From Magnetospirillum sp902729445 (GTDB lineage Bacteria; Pseudomonadota; Alphaproteobacteria; Rhodospirillales; Magnetospirillaceae): a stretch of 64,000 nucleotides of DNA. The notes under the pieces are model-generated. The model was not told the origin of the DNA and did not search any database. It saw only the letters and a list, made by a program, of their open reading frames with translations. The stretch covers positions 62,001 through 126,000 of the forward strand of contig NZ_CACVCE010000073.1 of NCBI RefSeq assembly GCF_902729445.1. Direction: 5' to 3'. Below are positions 16,598 to 25,582 of this stretch, one piece after another. The position numbers and the translations under genes are program-made. The stretch's first letter is position 1, and each line of letters begins with the position of its first letter.

Positions 16598-18232
16598 ATG
16601 AATTTTCAGTCCTTCGGGTTCAGCTGGGTTGGCACGGGGCGGCGTCATGTCCTGCCCTGGCTGGCCGCCTGTGTGGTCTGTCTTCTGTGCGGTGCCGCCC
16701 TTCTTCACGTCGATAGGGTCGAGCGCCAGCGTTGGCGCGAGGCCGAGCGGCTGCGCGCGATGGTCCAGCTCGACACCATCCGGTCGCGGCTTGAAGCCGG
16801 CTTGTACGACCCGCTTCTGCGTATCCGCGGCATGGCCGCCCAGATCATCGCCCGCGGCGACATCACCCAGGCCGAGTTCGACCGCGCCGCCGAGTATCTG
16901 CTGCGCGGCCATCGCAATGTCCGCAACATGGTGGTCAGCCGTGGCATGGTGATCGCAATGAGCTATCCGCTGGCCGGCAATGAAAGCGTGATCGGCGTCG
17001 ATTACCGCTCGATCCCGGCCCAGTACGCCTTGGTGGTGAAGGCGATGGAGACCCGCAAGGCGATCATGCAGGGGCCGATTCCGCTGATCCAGGGCGGCAC
17101 CGGCCTGATCGCGCGTCTTCCGGTGTTCGTCGACGGCGACAGCCGGTTCTTCGGCATGGTCAACATCATTCTGGACGTTCCGGCAACCTTGGCCGACGCC
17201 GGCCTGCAAAGCGACGACCTGCCGATCGAAGTGGCCATCCGCGGCCGCGACGGCCTGGGCGCCGCCGGCGCGGTGTTCCATGGCCGCGAAGGGCTGTTCG
17301 CCCAGTCCCCGGTCGAGGCCGACGTGCGCCTGCCCTATGGCAGCTGGCGGCTGGCGGCGATCCCGAAAGGCGGCTGGGACAAGAACGATCCCGCTCTGGT
17401 TCGGTCGCGCTTGCTGTTGGCGGGGATGTTCGTCCTGGTGGTGCTGTTCAGCTTCGCCACCGCCCGCTACATCATCGACCGCGAGATCCGCAGCCGGGCG
17501 CTGGGCTTGAAGACCCGCGAGCTGGAGCGGTCGAACGCCGACCTTGAACGCTTCGCCTATGTCGCGTCGCACGACCTGCAGACGCCGCTGCGCACCATCG
17601 GCAGTTTCGCCCAGTTGCTCGAGCGCCGCTATCGCGGGCGGCTGGATTCCGAAGCCGACGAATTCCTGTCCTTCATCACCGACGGAGCCCACCGAGTCAG
17701 TCAGATGGTGATCGATCTGTTGAACTATGCCCGGGTGGAAGGCGCCGGCCGCGAACTGGTTCCGGTGCCGACGGCCGAGTTGTTGGACGACATCCTGTCC
17801 TATACCCGGACCGACATGGATCAGATCGGCGCCACCATTTCGGTCGGGCCGCTGCCGACGGTGATGGGGGACCCGACCCAGTTGGTCAGCCTGTTCCAGA
17901 ACCTGATCGACAACGCGGTCAAGTACCGTGACCCGACGCGCCCGCTGGAAATCACCGTTTCCGCGCGGCCGGCCGCCGACGGCACCTGGGAATTCTGCGT
18001 CGCCGACAACGGCATTGGCATCGATCCGCAATATTCCGAGAAGATCTTCGAGTTCTTCCAGCGCCTGCACCCGCCCGGCACTGGCAGCGGCGCCGGTGTC
18101 GGGCTGGCCCTGTGTCGGCGCATCGTCCACCGCCTGGGCGGCGACATCCGCGTCGAATCCAGCCTGGGGCAGGGGGCCCGCTTTCTGTTCACCCTGCTCG
18201 ATCCGGCCGAGGCGGCACGCCGGGCCGGTTGA
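16598..18232 (+). CDS. CHASE-domain sensor histidine kinase
   Basis: A 544-residue membrane kinase. A transmembrane helix near residues 18-37 precedes a periplasmic CHASE-type domain (about 60-260; patterns VIGVDYRSIPAQ and GPIPLIQGGTGLIARLPVF are typical). A second helix near 270-290 leads to a HisKA domain (phospho-acceptor in ASHDLQTPL) and an intact ATPase domain (NLIDNAVKY, DNGIGIDP, GAGVGLALCRR). The cytoplasmic half closely resembles that of the Cache kinase at 6889-8868, so the two may be paralogs that swapped input domains. No cognate regulator is adjacent. Confidence 0.88.
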   Translation: MNFQSFGFSWVGTGRRHVLPWLAACVVCLLCGAALLHVDRVERQRWREAERLRAMVQLDTIRSRLEAGLYDPLLRIRGMAAQIIARGDITQAEFDRAAEYLLRGHRNVRNMVVSRGMVIAMSYPLAGNESVIGVDYRSIPAQYALVVKAMETRKAIMQGPIPLIQGGTGLIARLPVFVDGDSRFFGMVNIILDVPATLADAGLQSDDLPIEVAIRGRDGLGAAGAVFHGREGLFAQSPVEADVRLPYGSWRLAAIPKGGWDKNDPALVRSRLLLAGMFVLVVLFSFATARYIIDREIRSRALGLKTRELERSNADLERFAYVASHDLQTPLRTIGSFAQLLERRYRGRLDSEADEFLSFITDGAHRVSQMVIDLLNYARVEGAGRELVPVPTAELLDDILSYTRTDMDQIGATISVGPLPTVMGDPTQLVSLFQNLIDNAVKYRDPTRPLEITVSARPAADGTWEFCVADNGIGIDPQYSEKIFEFFQRLHPPGTGSGAGVGLALCRRIVHRLGGDIRVESSLGQGARFLFTLLDPAEAARRAG

Positions 18233-18297
18233 CGGCAACCGTTCCGGCATGCGACCTTGCCGGCCAGATTTGATCTTCAGAAGTGGGAGGCCCCGTC

Positions 18298-18432
18298 ATG
18301 TCCGGTGTTCTGGTCGGTTTCATCGCGTTCCTGGTGGCCAGTGGCGCGATCTATCTGTTGGTCCAGTGCATCGGCCCGGCGGCTGGCGCCGATGCCGGCC
18401 ATGGTCACGGCCACGGTCACGGTCATCACTAA
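18298..18432 (+). CDS. His-tailed single-pass membrane microprotein (44 aa)
   Basis: A 44-residue protein with strong support: GGGAGG eight bases before ATG 18298 and a perfect intrinsic terminator right after the stop. Residues 4-24 form one hydrophobic helix (GVLVGFIAFLVASGAIYLLV). The C-terminus is a run of alternating His and Gly, ending HGHGHGHGHH, which would be a good ligand set for Ni, Zn, Cu or Co. One cysteine sits at the end of the helix. Topology is not certain, so the His tail could face cytoplasm or periplasm. A role in metal buffering or as a small subunit of a membrane complex is inference; I do not recognise the family. Confidence 0.7.
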   Translation: MSGVLVGFIAFLVASGAIYLLVQCIGPAAGADAGHGHGHGHGHH

Positions 18433-18456
18433 GCGACAAAGCTTGGTCGAACCACG

Positions 18457-18484
18457 AAAGGCCGCCCTTGGGCGGCCTTTTGTT
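18457..18484 (+). terminator. Intrinsic terminator behind the microprotein gene
   Basis: A perfect 10-bp stem (18457-18466 with 18471-18480, loop CTTG) followed by TGTTT. The A-rich left side and T-rich right side suggest it can act in both directions, also ending the minus-strand operon that closes at 18484. Confidence 0.85.
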
Positions 18485-18729
18485 TATGAGGGGCCGTCGT
18501 CGCCGGAAAATTCGACCACCAGCGCCATCACCGCGATCAGCGCCGCCCAGCCGCCGAACAGCCACAGATACAGCAGCGGGATGCCGGCGATGGCGTGATC
18601 CTTCGACGCCACCGCCAGGAAGGGCGGGAAGAACAGCGCCAGCCCTAGCAGGAAGGCGGCGGTCAGCCGCTCTTTGCGGCCCGATGGCCGGGCCAGGCGC
18701 AGACGTTGCGGGCGAGCCGGCCGGGCCAT
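18484..18729 (-). CDS. Small two-helix membrane protein
   Basis: An 81-residue protein with a basic N-terminus and two hydrophobic helices (about 24-42 and 50-72), ending in an acidic tail. The pattern FLLGLALFFPPFL then GIPLLYLWLFGGWAALIAVMALVVE resembles small proteins that precede solute:sodium symporter genes in related bacteria. No symporter follows here: the next thing downstream is a terminator. It lies immediately behind the exonuclease-fusion gene on the same strand and is likely cotranscribed. Confidence 0.6.
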   Translation of the reverse strand: MARPARPQRLRLARPSGRKERLTAAFLLGLALFFPPFLAVASKDHAIAGIPLLYLWLFGGWAALIAVMALVVEFSGDDGPS

Positions 18730-18730
18730 G

Positions 18731-20779
18731 TCAGTCGGCCCCAATGGTGGCGTTGATGGCGCAGGAATCGCGGGCGGCGGCGAGCACCTGGCCCAGGGTG
18801 ACCAGGCCACGCGCTTCCAGCCGCTCGACCAGCCTGACCAGGACGTCGGCGGTGGTCAGCGCGTCGGCCAGGGCCGAGCGATGGGGCGGCACCGACACGC
18901 CCAGCCGGCGGGCCAGGGCGTCCAGGCTGGAATCGGCGCCGGGATCGGCCAGGCCGGACAGCAGCATGGTATCGACCACCGGGGCCGAGATCGGGGGCGC
19001 TTGGCCGGCCAGCAGGAAGCGAAGGTCGAAGGCGGCGTTGTGGCCGGCCAGGATCGATCCGGCGGCGAAATCCAGGAATTGCGGCCGGACCACCGACAGG
19101 GGCGGCTTGTCCTTGACCATCGCATCGGTGATGCCGTGGAAAATGGTGCTGGATGGCGGGATCGGCCGGCCGGGATTGATCAGCCGGTCGAAGGTGTCGG
19201 TGGTCAGCACCTTGCCGCCGGCCACCCTGACCGCGCCGATCTGGATGATGGCGTCGCCGTCGTCGGGGCGCAGGCCGGTGGTTTCGCAATCGAACACCAC
19301 GAAGGACAAGGCGGACAGACGGGTGTCGGACAGCGGGCCGGCGTCGCAATGGGCGCGCATCAGGGCGAAATCGTGGAATTCCGGCCGTGGCGCCGACCGC
19401 TGGTCGGACGGGGTGAATTGCAAGCGCTCGGGGGCCGGGAAGGGCAGGCGCAGGATGGCGCGGTCCTTGCCCTTGAGCACCTGGCTCCAGGGTTCCGATC
19501 CATGCTGGTCCAAGATGTCGCGCAAGGATCGGCGGTCGGACGAGCCGTCGGGCGTCCGGCTCAGCCAGGCATCCAGGCTGGACGAGGCGATGGCCGGGCC
19601 GGACCACGAGATATCCAGATAGACGTGGCGGTCGGCCAGCAGGGCCTCGACATCGAAGCTGGTGCGCCCGGTTTCGTGGCGCAGGCGCAGGATCAGGGAA
19701 TGAAGGACCAAGGGCAGCGACTGGGCGTCGCCTTTCAGCCACAGCGGGATTCCCTCCATGGTCAGGCCGATGCGGTCCCTGGCGCAGTCGCGCGCCAGGC
19801 AATTGAACAGGTCCAGCGAATAGATGTCGGCCATCACACCCTGGGCGTCCGAGCGGGCCAGGAAGTCGGATTCCAGTTCCTCGATACGCTGGGACAGGAT
19901 GGTCGATTCCTCGACCACCACCTCGTCGAAGGCGGCGCGCTCGCGCGCGGTCATGTCGGGGAAGGTGGAAATGGTCTCGGCGGCGGCGCGCAGGTTGGCG
20001 ATCGGGCGGCGCAGGTCCTGGGTGATCGCCTTTCTAAGCGCATTGTCGCGCTCCAGCGCCGCGTCGTCCCGGCCGGAATCGGACAGGCGGATCAGATAGC
20101 CGCCGAATCCCGCGATCACCGTCAGCCGGCCGTGCAGCAGGCGGCTGGCGTCGGTGGTGGCGCACACCATCGCCGCCGACCTGGCCGAGGGATGGCCGGG
20201 CATCGACAATTGCGCCAGGACATGCAGCACCGGCTCGCGGGTCACCAGCGCAAACAGCGGCTGTCCGGGCGCGATATCCTCGCCCAGCAGGCGGGCGGCG
20301 GCCGGGTTGGCCTGGATCACCCGGTGGTCGGTGGCCACCACCAGGATTCCGTCCGACAGGTCGGCCAGCACGGCATCCAGCCACGATTGCCGCTCGGCCA
20401 GCTGGGCACTGGTGCGGGACGCCGCCGCTTCGGCCTGATGACGGTCGGCCCGCAGGCGGTCGAGCAGACGGAGCAAGGGGGCCAGCACCGACCCCAGACC
20501 GTGGCCATCGGCAAGATGGAGGGCGCGCTCGCCGTGGCGCTGCTCGGCGATGGCGGTCAACTCGGCCGACAACGCCGCCAGCGGGTCGAACAAAAGCACC
20601 GACAGGCGTTGCCACAGCAAGGCCAGGGCCGCCGCGATCAATCCGGCGCCGGCCAGGGCCAGCATCAGCGCGCTGTCGCGGTCCATGTCGCGGGCCAGCA
20701 AGGCCGTGCCTGCGACCACCACGGCGGCCAACGCGCCGACGCCGCCGATCCGAAGGGCGACCTTGGCGCGATCGGGCAT
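18731..20779 (-). CDS. Degenerate sensor kinase fused to a DnaQ-type 3'-5' exonuclease
   Basis: A 682-residue fusion. Two N-terminal helices (about 10-62) lead to a PAS-like domain (WLDAVLADLSDGILVV, VIQANPAAARLLG). A HisKA-like segment follows, but where the phospho-acceptor His is expected it reads ITQDLRRPIANLR, with Gln (about residue 252). No ATP-binding boxes (N, G1, G2) are recognisable afterwards. The last 200 residues are a DEDDh exonuclease: FDCETTGL, a GHNAAFDLRFL block, and the PHRSALADALTTA block with the catalytic His and Asp. Such proteins in other bacteria sit next to acetate-type symporters and DUF294 proteins, which are absent here. Role unknown, probably signalling rather than replication proofreading. 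Confidence 0.82.
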   Translation of the reverse strand: MPDRAKVALRIGGVGALAAVVVAGTALLARDMDRDSALMLALAGAGLIAAALALLWQRLSVLLFDPLAALSAELTAIAEQRHGERALHLADGHGLGSVLAPLLRLLDRLRADRHQAEAAASRTSAQLAERQSWLDAVLADLSDGILVVATDHRVIQANPAAARLLGEDIAPGQPLFALVTREPVLHVLAQLSMPGHPSARSAAMVCATTDASRLLHGRLTVIAGFGGYLIRLSDSGRDDAALERDNALRKAITQDLRRPIANLRAAAETISTFPDMTARERAAFDEVVVEESTILSQRIEELESDFLARSDAQGVMADIYSLDLFNCLARDCARDRIGLTMEGIPLWLKGDAQSLPLVLHSLILRLRHETGRTSFDVEALLADRHVYLDISWSGPAIASSSLDAWLSRTPDGSSDRRSLRDILDQHGSEPWSQVLKGKDRAILRLPFPAPERLQFTPSDQRSAPRPEFHDFALMRAHCDAGPLSDTRLSALSFVVFDCETTGLRPDDGDAIIQIGAVRVAGGKVLTTDTFDRLINPGRPIPPSSTIFHGITDAMVKDKPPLSVVRPQFLDFAAGSILAGHNAAFDLRFLLAGQAPPISAPVVDTMLLSGLADPGADSSLDALARRLGVSVPPHRSALADALTTADVLVRLVERLEARGLVTLGQVLAAARDSCAINATIGAD

Positions 20780-20795
20780 GGCTGGGCTCCGATCC

Positions 20796-21167
20796 CTAGG
20801 GGGTGCCGAGAATTTGACGGACCTTCTCGACCACGTCGCGGGTCGAGAAGGGTTTGGTGACGTAATCGTCGGCGCCCAGCGCCAGGCCCTTTTCGCGCTC
20901 GACCTCGCGGCCGCGCGCAGTCAGCATGATGACGCGGATGTCGTTCCAGTCGGGATTGGCGCGGATGGTCTGGCAGACGTCGAACCCGTCACGCTTGGGC
21001 ATCATCACGTCCAGCAGGACCAGGCCGGGCTTGAACTGGGCGACCGCCTCCAGCGCCGCTTCGCCGTCGCGGGCGACATGCACGGTGTAGCCGACCTGCT
21101 TGAGCAGGAATTCCAGCGACAAGACGATATTGGGTTCGTCGTCCACCACCAGGACCGATGCCGCCAC
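20796..21167 (-). CDS. Single-domain response regulator (CheY-like)
   Basis: A 123-residue receiver domain with no output domain. The acidic pocket VVDDEPN, phospho-acceptor D53 in LLDVMMP, the Thr in IMLTARG and the Lys in YVTKPF are all in place. The start is GTG 21167, with GGAGGAG just upstream. It ends 16 bases before the pseudokinase-exonuclease gene and is surely in one operon with it, so this receiver is probably its functional partner. The source of its phosphate is unclear because that partner lacks the kinase residues. Confidence 0.9.
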   Translation of the reverse strand: MAASVLVVDDEPNIVLSLEFLLKQVGYTVHVARDGEAALEAVAQFKPGLVLLDVMMPKRDGFDVCQTIRANPDWNDIRVIMLTARGREVEREKGLALGADDYVTKPFSTRDVVEKVRQILGTP

Positions 21168-21247
21168 GCTTCACTCCTCCTGTCTGTCCGCCATCGTCTG
21201 CCGCGATGGTCGCAAGGTCCCGACTCTAACACGCATTCCTGGGCCTG

Positions 21248-22345
21248 TCATGGGCCGGCCGCCTCCAGGAAGGCCAGGGCGGCGCGCCACAGGATCACCG
21301 CGTCGGACAGCCCGCTCGGGCGCAGTTCGGCATGGGCCAGTTTGGTGGGCACGAACAGCTGGGCCCGGGGCGCCATGCGAGCCAGGGCCGCACTTTCGGT
21401 CCATGGGATGATGCGGTCGTCCTGGCCGTGCACCAGGATCAGCCGGGCCGCCAGGGGCGACAGGTCGCGGGGTGCCAGGTCCAACTGGGCGATCTCGGCC
21501 TTGATGCGCGGCGGCAACTTGTCCAGCAGGGCCGGCACGCGGGCCGGGTCGGTATTGTCGAGCAGGGCCATCACCGCCCGACCCTGCGGCTTCAACAAGC
21601 CGACCAGATCGTCGATGCCGGCGGCGGAATCATTCAGGCGCCGTTGGGCGATGCCGTCCAGGGCGGCGCGATCGGCCGAATCGTCCAGACGTCCCAGGTT
21701 CGAGCGCACGAACACCCACTTGCCATAAGCATTGGGGACCGCGTGCATCCAGTCCTGCCCGGGCCCCTGGCGATAGGCCCCGGTGGTGAAGAAGGTCGCC
21801 GCAGCCTTCAGGTCATAGGCGCCGCCGATGCCCAGCAGAAAGGTCACCGCTGTCTGCTCCAGGGCGGCATGCACCGCCGGCAGCACCCCATAGGACACCG
21901 CCACCACGCCGACGCGGTCCAGATGACGTTCGCTGGCCAGCCAGCCTGCTGCGGCGGCGATGGGGCGGCGGTCGGCGCCCGACAATTCCAGGCGGCGCAG
22001 GTTGGCGATGTCGGGGACCACGACCAGGAAGCGCAGGCGGGCCAAGGTCTCGGCCAGGGCCACCAGGCGGGGATGGTCCTTGCCCGAGCGGTCGGCGCCC
22101 GGCACCAGCACCAGCCCGGCCCGAGCCTTTTCGGCCGGCAGGTAAAGATCGGCATGGGTGTCGCCGATGGTCACGCTTTGCCGCGCCGGCCGGGCGGTCA
22201 CGCGCTGCAACAGGCTGGGCTTTCCGTCGGCCAGAAGGTCGCCCAGCAGCAGGGCGGCATCAATGGCGCGGGGCAGGGTGCCGCTGGCGGTGGCCCAGCC
22301 GGCGATGGCCAACAGCACCATCAGGACCAGCGCGGTCTTCTTCAC
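21248..22345 (-). CDS. Exported alpha/beta hydrolase
   Basis: A 365-residue protein with an N-terminal signal or anchor helix and an alpha/beta hydrolase fold. The strand patterns AGLVLVPGADRSGKDHPRL and LRFLVVVPDI are followed by a nucleophile-elbow-like VVAVSYG, where Ser is the likely nucleophile. LILVHGQDDRIIPW supplies the acid and KLAHAEL the likely His. GTG at 22345 overlaps the upstream stop (GTGA), so it is translationally coupled to the small membrane protein before it. The substrate is unknown. The chemistry could be esterase, lipase or dienelactone-hydrolase-like. Confidence 0.75.
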   Translation of the reverse strand: MKKTALVLMVLLAIAGWATASGTLPRAIDAALLLGDLLADGKPSLLQRVTARPARQSVTIGDTHADLYLPAEKARAGLVLVPGADRSGKDHPRLVALAETLARLRFLVVVPDIANLRRLELSGADRRPIAAAAGWLASERHLDRVGVVAVSYGVLPAVHAALEQTAVTFLLGIGGAYDLKAAATFFTTGAYRQGPGQDWMHAVPNAYGKWVFVRSNLGRLDDSADRAALDGIAQRRLNDSAAGIDDLVGLLKPQGRAVMALLDNTDPARVPALLDKLPPRIKAEIAQLDLAPRDLSPLAARLILVHGQDDRIIPWTESAALARMAPRAQLFVPTKLAHAELRPSGLSDAVILWRAALAFLEAAGP

Positions 22346-22833
22346 AGCAGGCCGACCTCTTCCATCTTTTCCTTCAGGCGCTCCTCTTTCTTGCGAAGGG
22401 CGGCCTCCATGCGCTTGATGCGCAAATCCAGGGCCTCGATGTTGGCCAGGCGCTCGGCCCGCTTGTGCTTGGACCATTCCGCCGAGGCCCGCTTCAGGCC
22501 CCATTCGCCGGCGAAGAACAACAGCATGGCCCCAGCCGCCAGCGCCACCAGGGCGGCGGTGCCGCCATAGGACCGATCGACCGCCACCACCGCGCCCCAG
22601 AAGCCGATGCTGACCATCGCCCCCGAGCCCAGCAGCGCGATGCGGCTGATGGTGCGGTCGCGGTCGACATGGCGCTTCTCGGCATCGCGGATGGCGTTGG
22701 CGATTTCCTCTTTGGCGATGGCCTGCCAGGTGCGAAAGCTCATCCCCTTGACCGTGCGGTTGTCGCGGATGACTTGTTCCATCTTGCGCACCAGATATTC
22801 GGCCTGCTGTTCCGGCGTCGGTCCGTCCGACAT
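22342..22833 (-). CDS. Hypothetical membrane protein with C-terminal coiled coil
   Basis: A 163-residue protein. A soluble helical N-terminus (about 1-60) is followed by two transmembrane helices (about 66-83 and 89-109) and a highly charged coiled-coil tail (AALRKKEERLKEKMEE). I do not recognise the family. It forms a coupled pair with the exported hydrolase gene downstream. The coiled coil suggests oligomerisation or a scaffold role. Confidence 0.65.
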   Translation of the reverse strand: MSDGPTPEQQAEYLVRKMEQVIRDNRTVKGMSFRTWQAIAKEEIANAIRDAEKRHVDRDRTISRIALLGSGAMVSIGFWGAVVAVDRSYGGTAALVALAAGAMLLFFAGEWGLKRASAEWSKHKRAERLANIEALDLRIKRMEAALRKKEERLKEKMEEVGLL

Positions 22834-22906
22834 GCGTCCCCGTCTGATCTGCCTTGTGTGACGCGACTGTAGCATCATCCGTGCCGACACCGTATAGAGC
22901 AGGCCG

Positions 22907-23731
22907 ATGGAAAACGATCTTATCACCCTGGCGCCCTTGGCCGGGCTGCTGCTGGCGGCCGGCGCCTTTGCCGGAATCGTCGCCGGGCTGCTGGGAATCG
23001 GCGGCGGTTTGGTGCTGGTGCCGGTGCTGTTCACCATTCTGGGCCAGGTCGGCGTGGCCGATAGTGTGCGCATCAAGGTGGCGGTGGGCACCTCTCTGGC
23101 CACCATCGTCGCCACCGCCTGGTCGTCGGCCCGCGCCCATTGGCGGCAAGGCAATGTCGATTCCGCATTCTTGAAGAGCTACGGCCCGGTGATCGTCGCC
23201 GGCGTGCTGGCGGGATCAGCGGTGGCCGCCCACCTGCGCGGCCCGTTGCTGACGGCCATCTTCGCCATCGTCGCCTGTGTTCTGGCCGTCCAGATCGCGC
23301 TGGGCAATCCGGACTGGAAGCTGGGGGATCGTTTGCCCTGCGGAATCGGCCGCCTGGTGATCGGCGGAACCATCGGCATGTTGTCGGCCCTGATGGGGAT
23401 CGGCGGCGGCACCATGACCGTGCCGGTGATGACCATGTACGGCACCTCGGTCCATCGCGCCGTCGGCACAGCCGCCGCCATGGGCTTCATCATCGGCGTT
23501 CCCGGTGCCCTGGGCTTCATCGCAGGCGGCTGGGGCAATCCCGATCTGCCGCCCTTCAGCCTGGGTTACGTCAGCCTGGTGGGATTGGCGCTGATCGTGC
23601 CGACCTCGGCCGCCTGCGCGCCATTCGGGGCCAGGTTGGCACTGAAGTTGGATCGCATGGTGCTGCGCCGGGTGTTCGCCGTGTTCCTGGCCGTCACCGC
23701 CGCGCGGATGATCTGGACTTTAATTTTCTAA
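22907..23731 (+). CDS. TauE/SafE family sulfite/organic anion exporter
   Basis: A 274-residue polytopic membrane protein with about eight helices in two related halves. Each half has the glycine-rich family signature: AGLLGIGGGLVLVPVL near residue 25 and LMGIGGGTMTVPVM near residue 165. Members move sulfite, sulfoacetate or other small organic anions, and the substrate cannot be assigned here. It is divergent from the upstream membrane-protein gene with a short promoter region between. Confidence 0.85.
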   Translation: MENDLITLAPLAGLLLAAGAFAGIVAGLLGIGGGLVLVPVLFTILGQVGVADSVRIKVAVGTSLATIVATAWSSARAHWRQGNVDSAFLKSYGPVIVAGVLAGSAVAAHLRGPLLTAIFAIVACVLAVQIALGNPDWKLGDRLPCGIGRLVIGGTIGMLSALMGIGGGTMTVPVMTMYGTSVHRAVGTAAAMGFIIGVPGALGFIAGGWGNPDLPPFSLGYVSLVGLALIVPTSAACAPFGARLALKLDRMVLRRVFAVFLAVTAARMIWTLIF

Positions 23732-23780
23732 GCCCGAGTGGCGACTGAACCGCCCGGCACGGGCGCGCCAAAGGCAGCCC

Positions 23781-24170
23781 TTAGCGCACCGGGATCGCCG
23801 CCGGCACGAAGCCGATCAGGCGGTCGTTGCCTTCGTTATAGGGCTGCGAGTAGCAACTGGGCTTGGCGATCGAGGCATAGCAATAGACCTGCGCCGGCGG
23901 CGATGGCGGCGCCGGCCAATCGACGCACCACACGCCCTCGCGCTGGGCGCGGACGGTCGAGCAATCCTTGCCGGTGATCCAAGTGGCGACATGGTCGCCC
24001 ATGGTCTTTCGGGTGTTGATGACGCTCAACACCTCGAGATTCATGAAGAGATTGAAGTCGCCCACATTGGCGACCTCGGTCTCGATGCCTTCGCGCCCGA
24101 CGAAGGCGCAACTGGACAGAAGCAGTACGGCTGCCAGAGGGGCGGCCAGGGGGGCGCAAAGCCTGATCAT
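23781..24170 (-). CDS. Small lipoprotein
   Basis: A 129-residue predicted lipoprotein with a clear lipobox (LLSSC, Cys 21). The mature part carries four to five further cysteines (KDC, VWC, YCYAS, KPSC), which could form disulfides in the periplasm. The family is not recognised. It is convergent to the TauE/SafE gene and divergent from the thioredoxin-like gene. Confidence 0.65.
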   Translation of the reverse strand: MIRLCAPLAAPLAAVLLLSSCAFVGREGIETEVANVGDFNLFMNLEVLSVINTRKTMGDHVATWITGKDCSTVRAQREGVWCVDWPAPPSPPAQVYCYASIAKPSCYSQPYNEGNDRLIGFVPAAIPVR

Positions 24171-24281
24171 GTTCTATGACCCCATGTCATGTTGACTTAT
24201 AGTGAGCGCGAACGCCGGATCGGGTCAAAGGAATTGTAGGCCAAGGCCGGCAAACAAAGGCTTAACGGACGAGGCGAGGCG

Positions 24282-24833
24282 ATGGCGGTCGAGACCCCCT
24301 TGTGTGATTTCGGATGGAAGGCCCCGGATTTCCGCCTGCCGGGAACCGATGGCAAGCTTTGGTCGCTGGCCGACATTCAAGGCCCCAATGGGACCTTGAT
24401 CATGTTCATCTGCAATCATTGCCCCTATGTCCAGGCCATCGTCGATCGCCTGGTGCGCGACGTTGCCGGCTTGCAAGGCCAGGGCATCGGCGTGGCGGCG
24501 ATCATGTCCAACGACACTGCAGCCTACCCCGAGGATTCGTTCGACAACATGGCGCTTTTCGCCGCCAGCCACGGCTTCACCTTTCCCTATCTATTCGACG
24601 AGACGCAAGCGGTGGCGCGGGCCTATGACGCCGTCTGCACCCCGGACTTCTTCGGTTTCGACGGCGCGCTGGGGCTGCAATATCGCGGCCGGCTGGACGC
24701 CTCGAAGCGCGAGGCCGGCCCGGCCGACGCCCGGCGCGAGCTGTTCGACGCCATGACCCAGGTGGCGCGAACCGGGCGAGGGCCGGCCGAACAGGTCGCC
24801 AGCATGGGCTGCTCGATCAAATGGAAGAGTTAG
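24282..24833 (+). CDS. Thioredoxin-fold protein (AhpC/TSA-redoxin type)
   Basis: A 183-residue soluble thioredoxin-fold protein. The N-terminus APDFRLPGTDGKLWSL is typical of redoxins. The active site is CNHC (C44, C47) followed by PYV, in place of CGPC or the peroxiredoxin TxxC. The family with MFICNHCPYV is widely annotated as a thioredoxin family or peroxiredoxin-like protein. There is no signal peptide, so it should act in the cytoplasm. It probably has thiol reductase or peroxidase activity; the exact role is not established from the sequence. Confidence 0.8.
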   Translation: MAVETPLCDFGWKAPDFRLPGTDGKLWSLADIQGPNGTLIMFICNHCPYVQAIVDRLVRDVAGLQGQGIGVAAIMSNDTAAYPEDSFDNMALFAASHGFTFPYLFDETQAVARAYDAVCTPDFFGFDGALGLQYRGRLDASKREAGPADARRELFDAMTQVARTGRGPAEQVASMGCSIKWKS

Positions 24834-24894
24834 ATTTGCTTCCGGCCAAGGCGGCAGCTATGGTACCGCCGTTCGTTCCCGGGAGAGACATGCC

Positions 24895-25569
24895 TTGACC
24901 AAACCGACCGATGATGCCGCCACCGACCTTCTGATCAAGGAGGTTGACGAGGATCTTAGGCAAGAGCGGCTGGAATCCCTGTGGAAACGCTATGGCGGTC
25001 TGTTCGTCGCCGCCTCGGCGGTGCTGGTGATGGCCGTCGCCGGCTTCCAGGGCTGGAACGCCTGGGATTCCAAGCAGCGCCAGCAATCCAGCGTCCATTT
25101 CAACGAGGCGACCCGGCTGATCGAGCAGGGCAAGCGCGACCAGGCCCAGACCATCCTGGGCAAGCTGGTCGTCGACGGCACCAAGGGCTATCGCGTGCTG
25201 GCCGAGCTGAAGCTGGCCGACCTCAGTCAGGAAGCCGGCGACCTGGGGGGCGCCGCCGCCTTGTACGAGAAGATCGCCGCCAGCAGCGCCGACGCCACCT
25301 ATCGCGACGTCGCCCGCCTCAAGGCGGCCTATCTCAAGCTCGACAGCGCCGATCCGGCCGCCATCGAGAAGCTGGCCGAGCCGCTGTCGGTGGAATCCTC
25401 GGCCTGGCGGCATTCCGCCCGCGAGATCCTGGCCCTGGCCGCCGCCAAGAAGGGCGACAATGCCAAGGCCGCCGACATCTACCGCAAGATCGCCGACGAC
25501 CAGGCGGCGCCGCAGGGGTTGCGCGCCCGCGCCGCCGAAATGCTGGCGGCCCTGGGCGGCGCCAAGTAA
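24895..25569 (+). CDS. yfgM: YfgM/DUF2133-type tetratricopeptide membrane protein
   Basis: A 224-residue protein with a short cytoplasmic N-terminus, one transmembrane helix (about 36-53) and a periplasmic TPR-like helical region (repeated A/L-rich helices such as EATRLIEQGKRDQAQTILGKL). This is the organisation of YfgM, which partners the periplasmic chaperone PpiD at the Sec translocon. The start is TTG 24895 behind GGGAGAG; the upstream ATG is out of frame. The gene order YfgM, BamB, Der is conserved across proteobacteria and strongly supports the call. Confidence 0.85.
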   Translation: MTKPTDDAATDLLIKEVDEDLRQERLESLWKRYGGLFVAASAVLVMAVAGFQGWNAWDSKQRQQSSVHFNEATRLIEQGKRDQAQTILGKLVVDGTKGYRVLAELKLADLSQEAGDLGGAAALYEKIAASSADATYRDVARLKAAYLKLDSADPAAIEKLAEPLSVESSAWRHSAREILALAAAKKGDNAKAADIYRKIADDQAAPQGLRARAAEMLAALGGAK

Positions 25570-25582
25570 GGGGGGGCTGGGC

